NCBI GenBank assembly: GCA_016707485.1
Contig: JADJHN010000003.1
Location: forward strand, 248,001-312,000
Direction: 5' to 3'
Source of the DNA: Lysobacterales bacterium
GTDB lineage: Bacteria > Pseudomonadota > Gammaproteobacteria > Xanthomonadales > Rhodanobacteraceae
Length of the DNA: 64,000 nucleotides
Every line of letters begins with the position of its first letter. The stretch's first letter is position 1. Made by a program: the position numbers and the translations under genes. Of this stretch, positions 1 through 8,870 are shown in pieces. The notes beneath the pieces are model-generated. The model was given only the letters and a program-made list of their open reading frames with translations, made no database searches and was not told the DNA's origin.

Positions 1-906
1 GGCTGGAACGCTTCCTGGTTCCTGCCCATGCAGGCCTGGGAGAGCTATCACGCCTCGGCCGAGGACAAACAACTGCTGGACTACCCCGGGGTCAGCCTGC
101 CCAGCGGTCTGCTGGCGGGTGGCGGCAGCGCAGCGAGTGACTTGTCTGCCGCGCTCGACAATATCTTCCAGCATCCGAATGTCGGCCCCTTCATTGCCCG
201 CCACCTGATCAAGCGCCTGGTCACCAGCAACCCATCGCCCGCCTACATCGGCCGGGTGGCAGCGAGGTTCGCAAACAACGGCCTCGGCGTGCGCGGTGAT
301 CTCGGTGCCACGGTTCGCGCCGTGTTGATGGATGCCGAAGCACGCCAGCTGCCCAGCCTTGCCGGCAACGCTGGCAAGCTGCGCGAACCGCTGCTGCGCC
401 AGAGCCACCTCTGGCGAGCGATGCATGCCGCCTCCAACGATGGCCGCTACCGCGAATGGTATGCCGACTACTACCTCGGCCAGGCAGCCTTGCGCTCGCC
501 GACCGTGTTCAATTTTTTCCTGCCCGACTACAGCCCGCCGGGCGAGCTTTCCAATCTCGGACTGAGCGCCCCGGAGTTCCAGATCACCACCGACACCACG
601 GTGGCCAGCGTCGCCAACGCGCTCGACTCCAAGACGTTCTGGGCCTGGCGCGGCAATCCCTGGATGGATCCCGAGGACGTCGTCATCGATCTCGATGCGG
701 AACTCGCATTCGCCAACGATCCGGTTCGACTGATCGACCGCTATGACCTGCTGTTCATGAGTCGCACGATGTCCAGCTCGATGTTCAACATCCTCGTCAG
801 CCATGTGCAGGGCATGGACAACGCCGACACCGATGATCGTCGCCAGCGCGTGCAGGATGCCATCTGGCTGATCCAGACCTCCCCCGAATACGCCATCGAA
901 CGGTGA
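1..906 (+). CDS. DUF1800 family protein, C-terminal part (5' end outside window)
   Basis: The open frame enters from the left edge and ends in TGA; 301 codons are visible. The run PNVGPFIARHLIKRLVTSNPSP, followed by the alternation of small helices and the YYLGQAALRSPTVFNFF segment, is characteristic of DUF1800, a family of large, usually exported proteins of unknown activity. The stop lies 4 bases before the next ATG, and the next gene is DUF1501. These two families are very commonly encoded as a pair, so they are probably co-transcribed and act together at the cell surface or in the periplasm. The N-terminal signal sequence cannot be seen here. Confidence 0.85.
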   Translation, partial: GWNASWFLPMQAWESYHASAEDKQLLDYPGVSLPSGLLAGGGSAASDLSAALDNIFQHPNVGPFIARHLIKRLVTSNPSPAYIGRVAARFANNGLGVRGDLGATVRAVLMDAEARQLPSLAGNAGKLREPLLRQSHLWRAMHAASNDGRYREWYADYYLGQAALRSPTVFNFFLPDYSPPGELSNLGLSAPEFQITTDTTVASVANALDSKTFWAWRGNPWMDPEDVVIDLDAELAFANDPVRLIDRYDLLFMSRTMSSSMFNILVSHVQGMDNADTDDRRQRVQDAIWLIQTSPEYAIER

Positions 907-910
907 TCTC

Positions 911-2287
911 ATGAAAAGACGCGACTTCATCCAGCGCGCTCTTTGCGCAACCGCCTCGTCGGCACTGTTCACGGGGTTCGCCGGCAAGTTGGCCCTGGCC
1001 CATGCGGCGGCGGGCAGCGGCCGGCAACTGCTCGGCAACAGCTACCGCGCCCTGGTCTGCGTGTATCTGTATGGCGGCAACGACGCCTTCAACATGCTGG
1101 TGCCGCGAAGTACCGCGGAATACAACCAGTACGCTGCGGCACGCGGCGCCCTGGCGCTGCCTGCAGCGAACCTGCTGGCGCTGAATCCGAGCGTCGCCCC
1201 GATCGGTGGCGCGAGTTTCGGCTTGAATCCGGCCATGCCCTTGCTGCGCGACTTGTTCAATCAGACGCAATCGCCGCTGGCCATCGCCGCCAATGTCGGC
1301 CCCCTGCTTTATCCCATCACCAAGGCCGAATACGAAGCGGGTTCGGTGCCGGTACCAAAGCAGTTGTTCTCGCACAGCGACCAGAGCGTGACCTGGCTGC
1401 AGACGCGCGCCGATGCGCCCGACCGGCGCGGCTGGGGCGGTCGGCTCGCCGACATGTTCCATGCCAGCAATGCCAACCAGCAGTTGTCGATGAATATTTC
1501 CATCGATGGCGAAAACGTGTTCCAGGCCGGCGACGCGGTGTTTCCGTATTTCGTCGGCGAAAATGGCGCGGAAGGCGTCGACGCCGTGCAACCCTGGAAC
1601 GCGGATCGCCGAGCGGCATTCCTCGCCTTGCGGGATGCTGCACATGGCAACGCCCTGCAGCGCCAGTACGCATCCGTCATGCGCCGCTCGATGAACAACG
1701 AAACCATGATCAACGATGCGCTCGATGCCGAGACTGCGCTGGCAACGCAATTCCCGGATACGCGCCTTGGCCGCCAGTTGCGCATGATCGCGCGCTTGAT
1801 CAATGTCCGCGGCGCCCTGCAGATGCAGCGGCAGATCTTCTATGTCGGCCTCGGTGGCTTCGACACCCACGACAACCAGCTCGGCACCCAGGCCGAGCAA
1901 CTTGCCGAACTCGATGCGGCGCTGGCCGCCTTCCACGCGGCCACGATCGAAATGTCGGTGGCGAATGCGGTGACCACCTTCACCGCATCGGAATTCGGTC
2001 GCACCACCAGCGTCAACGGTGATGGTACCGATCATGGCTGGGGCAGCCATCACCTGATCATGGGCGGCGCGGTCAATGGTCGACGCATCTATGGCATCCC
2101 GCCGAACCTGAGCGTCGAAGGCCCCGACGATGCCGGATGGGGCCAGATCATCCCGACCACCGCGGTCGATCAGTACGCCGCCACCATTGCGCGCTGGTAT
2201 GGCGTACCGCCCGGCGACATGAGCACGGTGTTCCCGAATCTCGGCCGCTTTGCGACGCCGGATCTCGGCTTCATGGCCAGCAGCTGA
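911..2287 (+). CDS. DUF1501 domain protein, Tat-exported
   Basis: 458 residues. The N terminus MKRRDFIQRAL has a twin arginine (R3-R4), followed by a hydrophobic stretch and AHAAAG, which indicates Tat export of a protein folded, and possibly cofactor-loaded, in the cytoplasm. Conserved DUF1501 landmarks are GGNDAFNMLVP near residue 55, GGFDTHDNQ near 316 and SEFGRTTSVNGDGTDHGWG near 358-376. This family belongs to the alkaline-phosphatase/sulfatase-like superfamily, but its substrate is unknown. It starts 4 bases after the DUF1800 stop, so the two form an operon. The ATG chosen is the only one that gives the Tat motif. Confidence 0.88.
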   Translation: MKRRDFIQRALCATASSALFTGFAGKLALAHAAAGSGRQLLGNSYRALVCVYLYGGNDAFNMLVPRSTAEYNQYAAARGALALPAANLLALNPSVAPIGGASFGLNPAMPLLRDLFNQTQSPLAIAANVGPLLYPITKAEYEAGSVPVPKQLFSHSDQSVTWLQTRADAPDRRGWGGRLADMFHASNANQQLSMNISIDGENVFQAGDAVFPYFVGENGAEGVDAVQPWNADRRAAFLALRDAAHGNALQRQYASVMRRSMNNETMINDALDAETALATQFPDTRLGRQLRMIARLINVRGALQMQRQIFYVGLGGFDTHDNQLGTQAEQLAELDAALAAFHAATIEMSVANAVTTFTASEFGRTTSVNGDGTDHGWGSHHLIMGGAVNGRRIYGIPPNLSVEGPDDAGWGQIIPTTAVDQYAATIARWYGVPPGDMSTVFPNLGRFATPDLGFMASS

Positions 2288-2302
2288 GCGTTCGGCGGGT
2301 GC

Positions 2303-3091
2303 TCAGGCTTCACCTTCAAGCGCTGCCTGTCGTTGCGCACGGCGCAAGGGCAAGAGCTGCGCAAGCAATCCGGAAAGCGCCAGGGTCCAGACGATCATCG
2401 CGCCACTGGGCAGATCGAGCACGGCGGAAAGGACCAGGCCGGTTACATAGCCCGTCGCACCAATCGAATAGGCAACGGCCCATCGCCATCGACCGTGCAT
2501 GCCCGTGGTGGCCAGTGCCGGCACGATCAGGCTGGTGAAGACCAGGTAGACCCCGATCAGCTGTACCGTGATCGTGATTGCCAACGCGAATACCGCATAA
2601 AACGCCAGGCCGGTCAGGCGCTCGCCGCGCCACGCGATGACCGCCAGCAACCCCGATGATGCAATGGCCGCCGTCCACAGTTGCGCCGGGCTGACCCAGA
2701 GGATCTGCCCGACAAGCAGATCTTTCAGATGTTCGCCACCGTGCGGATTGTTCGCCAACAGCAACAAGCTGCCGGATGCGGCGAGCACGAACACGGTGCC
2801 GATCAGGGGTTCCTGAAACCTGGGCCAACGCTTGTCGGTGGCACTGAGCAGGCCGGCACCAAGCAAGGCGGCGATGGCGGCAGCCACCTGCACGCCGAAG
2901 CCATGCTCGTCCATGCCGAGGAACTGGGCGAGGATCACGCCGAGTGCCGCGATTTGCGCGATTGCCAGGTCAATGAAGATGATGCCGCGCGCGAGCACCC
3001 GTGTACCCAACGGCACATGCGTGGCCAGCACGATCAGACCAGCCAGGCAGGCCGGGCCGAGAATGCTGGAATCGAGGCCCTCCCAGTTCAC
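2303..3091 (-). CDS. Metal (zinc-type) ABC transporter permease, ABC-3 family
   Basis: 262 residues with about seven to eight hydrophobic helices. Segments such as VLARGIIFIDLAIAQIAALGVILAQFLG (start) and GVYLVFTSLIVPALATTG (middle) are typical of the ZnuB/MntB permease family, which forms the inner-membrane channel for Zn or Mn uptake. Its start overlaps the stop of the binding-protein gene by 4 bases (ATGA), so translation is probably coupled. It is the last gene of a three-gene operon (porin, binding protein, permease) that ends convergently to the DUF1501 gene. No ATPase gene lies in the operon. Confidence 0.88.
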   Translation of the reverse strand: MNWEGLDSSILGPACLAGLIVLATHVPLGTRVLARGIIFIDLAIAQIAALGVILAQFLGMDEHGFGVQVAAAIAALLGAGLLSATDKRWPRFQEPLIGTVFVLAASGSLLLLANNPHGGEHLKDLLVGQILWVSPAQLWTAAIASSGLLAVIAWRGERLTGLAFYAVFALAITITVQLIGVYLVFTSLIVPALATTGMHGRWRWAVAYSIGATGYVTGLVLSAVLDLPSGAMIVWTLALSGLLAQLLPLRRAQRQAALEGEA

Positions 3092-3993
3092 TTGAGCGCT
3101 CCGAGCAGGCGGTCGATGGTCGAATCGTAAAGACCGAACAGATCCTTGGCCTGCTCATCGCCACCCACGGTAAACGGCAGCACCAGAGCCGGCACACCGG
3201 TGCGTCCGGCCAACCACTCATCCGGCTTGGAATCCTGGTAGGCCGCACTGATGATGGCGACGGCACCGCCAGCCTTGGTCACGTCGATCAGGGACGACAG
3301 GTGCGCGCTGGTCGGTGGCACGCCGGGCTTGGGTTCCAGTGAACCGATTTCCCGCATGCCCAGCCATTGCAGCAGATAGATCCAGGCCGAATGATGCACG
3401 ACGACGGCCTTGCCCTTGAGGGGCGCGGCCTTGATTTCCCAGCGCGTGATCGCGGCTTGCCAGCGCGACTCGAAATCATCGAAACGCTGCTGATAAATGG
3501 CGGCATTGGCGGCATCGAGTTCGCCGAGGCGCGCACTCAGCGCCCTGGCGATGGCCAACACCCGGTACGGATCGAGTTGCACATGCGGGTTGCCGTCCGG
3601 ATGCACATCGCCGGCCGCACGGTCGACACTGGCCGGCCTGTCCAGCGTGGTCACCTGATTCGCCGCCATGAAATTGCCGGCCGCAGAGGTGACCCTGGCA
3701 TTGCCGGCCTGGCGCAACAATTGCGGCAACCAGCCGATTTCAAGTTGTGCGCCCGAACAGACCAGCAGGTCGGCCTTGCGCATCTTCGCGATCAGGCTCG
3801 GCCGCGCCTCGACAACGTGAACATCCTGCAGCGCATTGGTGGCGACATCGACATCGATCGTGTCCGCGGCCAATTCCTCCAGCAAGGATCCCCATTCCGG
3901 CTCGCAGGCAAACACGCGCAACTTGGCCTCGACCGGCGCAGCGAGCACGCCAAGCAGGACAATCATCCACAAAAGCAACTTGCGCATCGGCAT
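3088..3993 (-). CDS. Periplasmic zinc-binding protein of a metal ABC transporter (ZnuA-like)
   Basis: 301 residues with a cleavable signal peptide (hydrophobic residues 4-20, AAPVEAK). It has the cluster A-I metal-binding fold. The three expected histidine ligands are visible in DVHVVEARPS, GNPHVQLDP and VVHHSAWIYLL, and the C-terminal lobe has VAIISAAYQDSKPDEWL and the TVGG element. No long His-rich loop is present. It would capture Zn(II), or possibly Mn(II), in the periplasm for the adjacent permease. It lies 5 bases downstream of the porin gene and overlaps the permease by 4 bases. Confidence 0.87.
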   Translation of the reverse strand: MPMRKLLLWMIVLLGVLAAPVEAKLRVFACEPEWGSLLEELAADTIDVDVATNALQDVHVVEARPSLIAKMRKADLLVCSGAQLEIGWLPQLLRQAGNARVTSAAGNFMAANQVTTLDRPASVDRAAGDVHPDGNPHVQLDPYRVLAIARALSARLGELDAANAAIYQQRFDDFESRWQAAITRWEIKAAPLKGKAVVVHHSAWIYLLQWLGMREIGSLEPKPGVPPTSAHLSSLIDVTKAGGAVAIISAAYQDSKPDEWLAGRTGVPALVLPFTVGGDEQAKDLFGLYDSTIDRLLGALK

Positions 3994-3998
3994 ATTCC

Positions 3999-5342
3999 TC
4001 AGAATTTGTGTGCGCCGTGGGCGCCAAGACTGACCTGGTATTGCAGGGTGAAAACATTGTCGAGGAAATGCGCTTGCGGTTCGTCACGGGCAAGTTGCAG
4101 GCGCAACAGGCTGAACTCGCTGTTGTGCCAGGTCGCCGCGATGCTGTGCCGTTGCGGATCGTGATCGCTGGCATAGGGGCCGCTCGACGCCGCCCACAGC
4201 CTGTCGTAGCGATAGCCGACATCCCAGCTGCGGCTGAACCGATACAAGCCCTCGACATAGGCACCGCGACGCTTGCCCTCCCAGCTTTGCGCCAGTGCAA
4301 GCGGGTCCTGCGGATCGATCACCACGCCCTTGCGGTCATCGATGAACGCCTCGCTGCGCAGGACGATCCCGGAATCCTTGAAGGCACCATGCGGCGCCCA
4401 CTTCCAGGTGAAATCGAACAGGAACAGGTTGCTGCGTCCGCTGAAGCCATCTTCGCCATCGCGCGCATCGGCATGCAGGATTGACGCTCCCGCCAACCAC
4501 GAGTTGTTGCTGCCGACATCACCGCCGGCATGCACAAAGAAGGTCTTGGCACCGACGCCCCCATGCGCCGCGCCGGCCGCCGGCGCATTTTCGCCACGAA
4601 ATGCCTCGGTGCCGATTTCCAGATAAGCATCGGTCGGCGCGATCCAGCGCAACTGCACGCCATCGTCACCATATTGGTTGCCAAGAAAGGCTTGGTAGGC
4701 CAGAGGTCGATCGCTGAAATAGTCGGTGTGCGGGTGGTGGCTGTTGAGGTAGCCGATGTTCGAGTAGAAGCGTCCGCCGCGCGCAATGAATCCGCCTGGC
4801 AGTGCCGTCGTCTCGATATACGCCTCCTCGATGCCGACGTGCGTTTCGCCAGCTTCGCTTTCCATGGCCACGGTGAGTTGCCCGTAGAGCTTGTCATCGA
4901 TGTTGGCCGCGAATGAAAGCTCGCTCTCGCCGAGTCGCAGGCCATTCGCGCTTGGCCCGCCCTCGCCTACCAGGGGAAAGCCGGCGCGTCGATAGTCGAG
5001 CGGATCCTTCGAGTGGTTGACGTAGCTTCCATTGAGAATCAGCGCGATGGAGGGATTGAACTGGTTGGCCGCGGCAGTGACGTCGCCCGCCTTCGCGGTC
5101 ACGCTGACCTCGGCCACAGCCGGATCAGGCTGGGCGGTCTTCATGCGTTGCAATTCGGCTTGGGCGGCCTGGGCCGCGGCCAGGGCCTCCGCGGCCTGAC
5201 TTTGCAGCATCTGCGCATTGGCCTCGAGCGCACGTATGCGTTCCGCAAGCGCGGCGATCTGTGCGTCGGGAGGGGGTTCGGCAGCCTGCAGAGCGCCAGG
5301 CAGAAGGAATGTCAGGGCGAGCGCAGGCGCAAGGAGGCGCAT
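3999..5342 (-). CDS. Predicted zinc-regulated outer-membrane porin with N-terminal coiled coil
   Basis: 447 residues. A signal peptide (LALTFLLPGALQAAE) is followed by a heptad-type coiled coil at about residues 27-70 (ALAERIRALEANAQMLQSQ...). A long beta-rich region rich in alternating aromatic and polar residues then ends in HGAHKF, whose terminal Phe fits outer-membrane insertion by the BAM complex. The layout resembles trimeric OprO/P-type porins, and the operon context (zinc-binding protein and permease downstream, Zur-like box upstream) suggests passage of zinc or zinc chelates. The exact substrate is inferred, not shown. Confidence 0.72.
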   Translation of the reverse strand: MRLLAPALALTFLLPGALQAAEPPPDAQIAALAERIRALEANAQMLQSQAAEALAAAQAAQAELQRMKTAQPDPAVAEVSVTAKAGDVTAAANQFNPSIALILNGSYVNHSKDPLDYRRAGFPLVGEGGPSANGLRLGESELSFAANIDDKLYGQLTVAMESEAGETHVGIEEAYIETTALPGGFIARGGRFYSNIGYLNSHHPHTDYFSDRPLAYQAFLGNQYGDDGVQLRWIAPTDAYLEIGTEAFRGENAPAAGAAHGGVGAKTFFVHAGGDVGSNNSWLAGASILHADARDGEDGFSGRSNLFLFDFTWKWAPHGAFKDSGIVLRSEAFIDDRKGVVIDPQDPLALAQSWEGKRRGAYVEGLYRFSRSWDVGYRYDRLWAASSGPYASDHDPQRHSIAATWHNSEFSLLRLQLARDEPQAHFLDNVFTLQYQVSLGAHGAHKF

Positions 5343-5415
5343 CAGGATTCCGTTACTTGGAGAGGGTACGGTTCGCGACAGGGCCGCGCTTCGTTGAGCA
5401 CGAATACACTCTATC

Positions 5416-5438
5416 GTTACGTTATACCATCACATTAC
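5416..5438 (-). promoter_or_regulatory. Probable Zur operator upstream of the zinc-uptake operon
   Basis: An imperfect 23-base palindrome lies 74-96 bases upstream of the porin start. On the minus strand it begins GTAATGTGATGG and ends TATAACGTAAC, close to the proteobacterial Zur consensus (GnAATGTTATAnTATAACATTnC), with about 18 of 23 positions fitting including the core TATAAC. Zur loaded with zinc would repress the porin-binding protein-permease operon here. A binding assay or motif scan would settle it. Confidence 0.75.
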
Positions 5439-5539
5439 CAAGCGTGCTTCAAGTGCCAATTTTCCCGTGTGCACCCACGCCTGATGCGCGACCTCCCATC
5501 TCGCCCCGTTGCAACCAGCTGCGCACATACGGGCGCGGC

Positions 5540-7000
5540 TCAGATCAGGAACAGCGTCGCCAGGCCCAGGAAAATGAAGAATCCACCGCTGTCGGTCAAA
5601 GCGGTGATCAACACGCTGGAGCCGATTGCCGGATCGCGACCAAAGCGGATCAGGGACATCGGGATCAGCACGCCCATCAGGGCGGCCAGCAGCAGGTTCA
5701 GGGTCATCGCCGCGGTCATCACCAGACCAAGGGCAGCGCTGCCATACAGCAGCCAGGCGACCATGCCGATTACGCCACCCCAGACCAGTCCATTCATCAG
5801 GGCGACTATGACTTCCTTGCGCAACAACCGCGTCGCGCTCGCCGGGCTGACCTGGCCCAGCGCCAGCGCGCGCACGATCATGGTGATGGTCTGGTTGCCG
5901 GAATTGCCGCCGATGCCGGCCACGATCGGCATCAGCGCGGCCAGCGCAACCAGCTTGGTGATCGAGCCTTCAAACAAGCCGATGACCCGCGATGCGATGA
6001 AGGCCGTGACCAGATTGATCGCCAGCCATGCCCAGCGGTTGCGCAGGGATTTCCAGACCGAGGCGAAGATGTCCTCGTCCTCGCGCAGACCGCCGCGGCT
6101 CAGGGTTTCGGCATCGCTTTCCTCGCGGATGACATCGACCATCGCCTCGATGGTCAGACGCCCGATCAATCGGCCATCGACATCGACCACCGGCGCGGAA
6201 ATCAGGTCGTAGCGCTCGAAGGCCTGTGCCGTTTCGGCGACATCCTCGTCCGGATGGAAGGTATTGGCATCCACCGCCATGACATCGCTGACCATGCGCG
6301 CCGGGTCATTCACCAGCAGCCACTTCAGCGGCAACACGCCGGTCAGCACGTTGTCGCTGTTGACGACGAACAGCTTGTCGGTCTGTTCCGGAATCTCCTT
6401 GAGGAAACGCAGGTAGCGCAACACGACTTCCAGGGTCACGTCCTCGCGGATCGTGATCATCTCGAAATCCATGATCGCGCCAACCTGGTCCTCGTCGTAG
6501 GACATCGCCGAGCGCAGTTGTTCGCGCTCGGGTGCATCCAGGCGTTGCATCAGCTCGTGGACGACATCGTCCGGCAGGTCCTCGGCCAGATCGGCCAGTT
6601 CGTCGGCATCCAGCTGCTCGGCGGCAGCGAGGATTTCCGGCGCATCCATGTCGGCGAGCAGGCTTTCGCGCACCGCGTCGGAAACTTCGAGCAGGATTTC
6701 GCCGTCGCGATCAGCCTTGACCAGGTTCCAGACGCTGAGGCGATCCTCGGGTGGCAAGGCATCGAGGATGTGGGCGACATCGGCCGGATGCAGTTTGTCG
6801 ATCTGCGCCTGCAGCTCGGCGAGGGTACGTCGATGGACTTCGACAGCCTCGTGATCCACCGGGCCTTCGCGATTGGCGAGCTCCTCGACCAGGCGATGTC
6901 GATCCAGCATGTCGCTCACGCGGGCCAGGTGGCCCTGCAGCTGCGTGGTTGGACGGGTGCCGGTCTCGATTTCAGTCATCATGCGCTCGCAGTCCGCCAT
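5540..7000 (-). CDS. mgtE: Magnesium transporter MgtE
   Basis: 486 residues, close to the usual MgtE length. The N-terminal superhelical sensor domain covers about residues 30-135 (LHPADVAHILDALPPEDRLSVW). A CBS pair follows at about 140-262 (DVTLEVVLRYLRFL, FERYDLISAPVVDVDGRLIGRLT). Five transmembrane helices from about 310 include the ion-pore signatures MPIVAGIGGNSGNQT and LITALTDSGGFFIFLGLA. The protein is a Mg2+-gated inner-membrane channel; the cytoplasmic domains close the pore when Mg2+ is high. An in-frame ATG at 6979 is an alternative start; neither start has a strong ribosome site. Monocistronic. Confidence 0.95.
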   Translation of the reverse strand: MADCERMMTEIETGTRPTTQLQGHLARVSDMLDRHRLVEELANREGPVDHEAVEVHRRTLAELQAQIDKLHPADVAHILDALPPEDRLSVWNLVKADRDGEILLEVSDAVRESLLADMDAPEILAAAEQLDADELADLAEDLPDDVVHELMQRLDAPEREQLRSAMSYDEDQVGAIMDFEMITIREDVTLEVVLRYLRFLKEIPEQTDKLFVVNSDNVLTGVLPLKWLLVNDPARMVSDVMAVDANTFHPDEDVAETAQAFERYDLISAPVVDVDGRLIGRLTIEAMVDVIREESDAETLSRGGLREDEDIFASVWKSLRNRWAWLAINLVTAFIASRVIGLFEGSITKLVALAALMPIVAGIGGNSGNQTITMIVRALALGQVSPASATRLLRKEVIVALMNGLVWGGVIGMVAWLLYGSAALGLVMTAAMTLNLLLAALMGVLIPMSLIRFGRDPAIGSSVLITALTDSGGFFIFLGLATLFLI

Positions 7001-7208
7001 GCGTGCGCACGGCAGGATCAGGGAATGTCGGTGGGCCGTTTTCGCGGCATTGCGATAGGTCGGGTTGGGCGGAAAGCGTCAGCCCCGGCTGCTGCGCGCG
7101 CTGGGCGCGAAGCCTTGGTGGCGACGGCATGCCGATGATACGCCGCAGGGGCGGAGATGTCGCCGGTCGGCACCCGCTTTGCGGCGGACGCGGGATGATC
7201 CGTGCCGA

Positions 7209-7649
7209 TCAGGCGTCGCGCCGAGTTGCCCATCCCAGCAGCCGCGGCAGCTGCTGCGAAAATGCGGAAAAGGCGAGGCAGCCTGCAAGGCTCAGCAACA
7301 AGGATGGCTCGATCAACCGCCTGGTGAGATCGATCGATGGCTGCAGCCAGTTGCCTCCGTAAATGACTGCGGCAGCCAGTGCGGCAATACCGAAGAGCAC
7401 GCCGAGTATCCACAGCAAGTGTTGTTCGAGACGCGATTCAACGGCTCTCGCCGATGCCCGGGCAACGGCACGCAGGGCGACGCGCCGGGCGAAATCGTCC
7501 GGCAGTTGCACCTCGATCGGCTCGCGCAAGGCACGAACCAGCGTCACGTAGCTGGCGCTGGCCGAATCCAGCTCATGCGGGGCGGTGCCGCTGCGCACAC
7601 AGTCCGTGGCGGCTTCCTGGGCTTGCCATTCACGTTCATCCGGATTCAT
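7209..7649 (-). CDS. Putative anti-sigma factor, membrane protein
   Basis: 146 residues. A polar, Cys-poor N-terminal half (cytoplasmic, suited to bind a sigma factor) includes LPDDFARRVALRAV. Two hydrophobic helices follow (LLWILGVLFGIAALAAAVIY and LLLSLAGCLAFSAF). Its start overlaps the end of the sigma-factor gene by 4 bases, the usual layout for an ECF sigma factor and its membrane-bound inhibitor. No zinc-binding HxxxCxxC (ZAS) motif is seen, so it would be a non-ZAS type. The function rests on context rather than on a recognised domain. Confidence 0.55.
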   Translation of the reverse strand: MNPDEREWQAQEAATDCVRSGTAPHELDSASASYVTLVRALREPIEVQLPDDFARRVALRAVARASARAVESRLEQHLLWILGVLFGIAALAAAVIYGGNWLQPSIDLTRRLIEPSLLLSLAGCLAFSAFSQQLPRLLGWATRRDA

Positions 7650-8233
7650 GCGGCGACTCCCAAATGCTGGTTCAACGCATCTCGCAACTGCTTGCGACTG
7701 CGGAACAGGTGGCTCTTGATGGTGCCCTCGGCGAGGCCGGTGACCTTCGCAATATCGCCGATCGGCAGCTCGTCGAGATGGTAAAGGGTGAGGATCGTTC
7801 GCTGCAGCGGCGGCAGGCGATCGATGGCCGCATGCAGTTGACTGGCCAACTGGTCGTCGATGCTGGCTGTCTCGATGTCGAAATCATCGCTGACACGATC
7901 AAGCGGCGAGAGCCCGTCTGCGTCCGCACCGGGCTCCGCCAGCGGAATGCGCTTGCGCTCGAGATGGCGCTTGGCCACCGAATAGGCGACCTGGGCAATC
8001 CACGATTTCAAGGCGCTCTCGTTGCGATACTGATGCAGGTACTGATGCACGCGAAGGAAGGTCTCCTGGCACAGATCGCGGGTGTCCTCGACGTGCCCGA
8101 CCATGCGCTGGATCACGTGCCAGCAGAGTTTCTGGTAGTCGCGCACGAGGCGCTCGAACGCACCCGGCGATCCGTTCAGGACGGCATCGACGAGGGCCTG
8201 GTCCTCGGCATGGCTGGTCGGACTGTCATTCAC
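7646..8233 (-). CDS. ECF-family RNA polymerase sigma factor
   Basis: 195 residues from the GTG at 8233, which follows GGGGAAGG closely. The frame stays open upstream to 8395, but that extension lacks family similarity. Region 2 is seen in the DTRDLCQETFLRVHQYLHQY segment (core binding and -10 recognition) and region 4 in LPIGDIAKVTGLAEGTIKSHLFR (helix-turn-helix for the -35). It would direct polymerase to an extracytoplasmic-stress or surface regulon. Overlap with the downstream membrane protein suggests control by that anti-sigma. The divergent small membrane gene at 8346 may be a target. Confidence 0.9.
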   Translation of the reverse strand: MNDSPTSHAEDQALVDAVLNGSPGAFERLVRDYQKLCWHVIQRMVGHVEDTRDLCQETFLRVHQYLHQYRNESALKSWIAQVAYSVAKRHLERKRIPLAEPGADADGLSPLDRVSDDFDIETASIDDQLASQLHAAIDRLPPLQRTILTLYHLDELPIGDIAKVTGLAEGTIKSHLFRSRKQLRDALNQHLGVAA

Positions 8234-8345
8234 CCTTCCCCAGATACGCCCTTGAGGCCGCCGGTTGCAAGCAGATGCATTGCAACCGCGCCGACGATGC
8301 CCGTATCCCGTTCTGCGCACCGCAACCCACAACCAGGGCAACCTC

Positions 8346-8678
8346 ATGCAAAATCTTGATTTGTTGATCCCGATCACCCTTTTCGTCTGCATCACCTATG
8401 CGATCAAGGCAGTCGTCGATGCGCGCGTGCGCAAGCAGTTGGTCGCCTCGAACGTTTCGCAGGAACTGATCCAGTCCATTGTCGAAGCGGACGAATTGCG
8501 CCGGCGTCATGCCACCTTGCGCTGGGGCGTGGTGCTCGTCGCCCTGGCCATCGGTTTCGGCCTGATGGAAGCTTTCGGCTGGCGCGATTTCACTCCCGGC
8601 GTACTGTCGATCCTGCTCGGCGCCACCGGCATCGGCAACCTCGTCGCCTATCACCTGTCACGCAAGATGCCAGGCTGA
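8346..8678 (+). CDS. Small two-helix membrane protein, function unknown
   Basis: 110 residues starting at the ATG in the leader-like ACCTCATGCAAAATC. There are three hydrophobic spans: LLIPITLFVCITYAIKAVV, LRWGVVLVALAIGFGLMEAF and PGVLSILLGATGIGNLVAYHL. The first is followed by a charged cytoplasmic or periplasmic stretch rich in Glu/Arg (QELIQSIVEADELRRRHAT). Small proteins of this kind are often encoded beside sigma/anti-sigma pairs. It is divergent from the sigma gene with only 112 bases between them, so shared regulation is plausible. No family assignment is secure. Confidence 0.7.
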   Translation: MQNLDLLIPITLFVCITYAIKAVVDARVRKQLVASNVSQELIQSIVEADELRRRHATLRWGVVLVALAIGFGLMEAFGWRDFTPGVLSILLGATGIGNLVAYHLSRKMPG

Positions 8679-8811
8679 TACGCATACGGATTCACGTCCC
8701 GCGCGGCGGCAGGGCGGACAAGCGCAGCGCATCCACCCTGCCGGAGCCTGTTCGGAGTCGCTGCGTGGATCCTGACCGCGATCGTGACACCCGGTGGCTC
8801 GGCGCGAATGG

Positions 8812-8839
8812 AAAAAGCCCTCGTCGAGAGGGCTTTTTT
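8812..8839. terminator. Rho-independent terminator, bidirectional
   Basis: A perfect 11-base-pair stem (AAAAAGCCCTC / GAGGGCTTTTT) with a five-base loop lies between the convergent small membrane gene and ssb. The flanking A- and T-runs let it work on both strands. Confidence 0.9.
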
Positions 8840-8870
8840 CATCACATCGGCAGATCCCGCACAGACGCAT

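Noticed and set aside
797..2053. 418-codon open frame on the minus strand
   Set aside because: Antisense to the DUF1501 gene; low-complexity Arg/Gly/Ala composition typical of high-GC shadow frames, no domain.
5261..7138. 625-codon open frame on the plus strand
   Set aside because: Antisense to mgtE; rich in Gln, His, Arg and Asp as expected for a complement frame.
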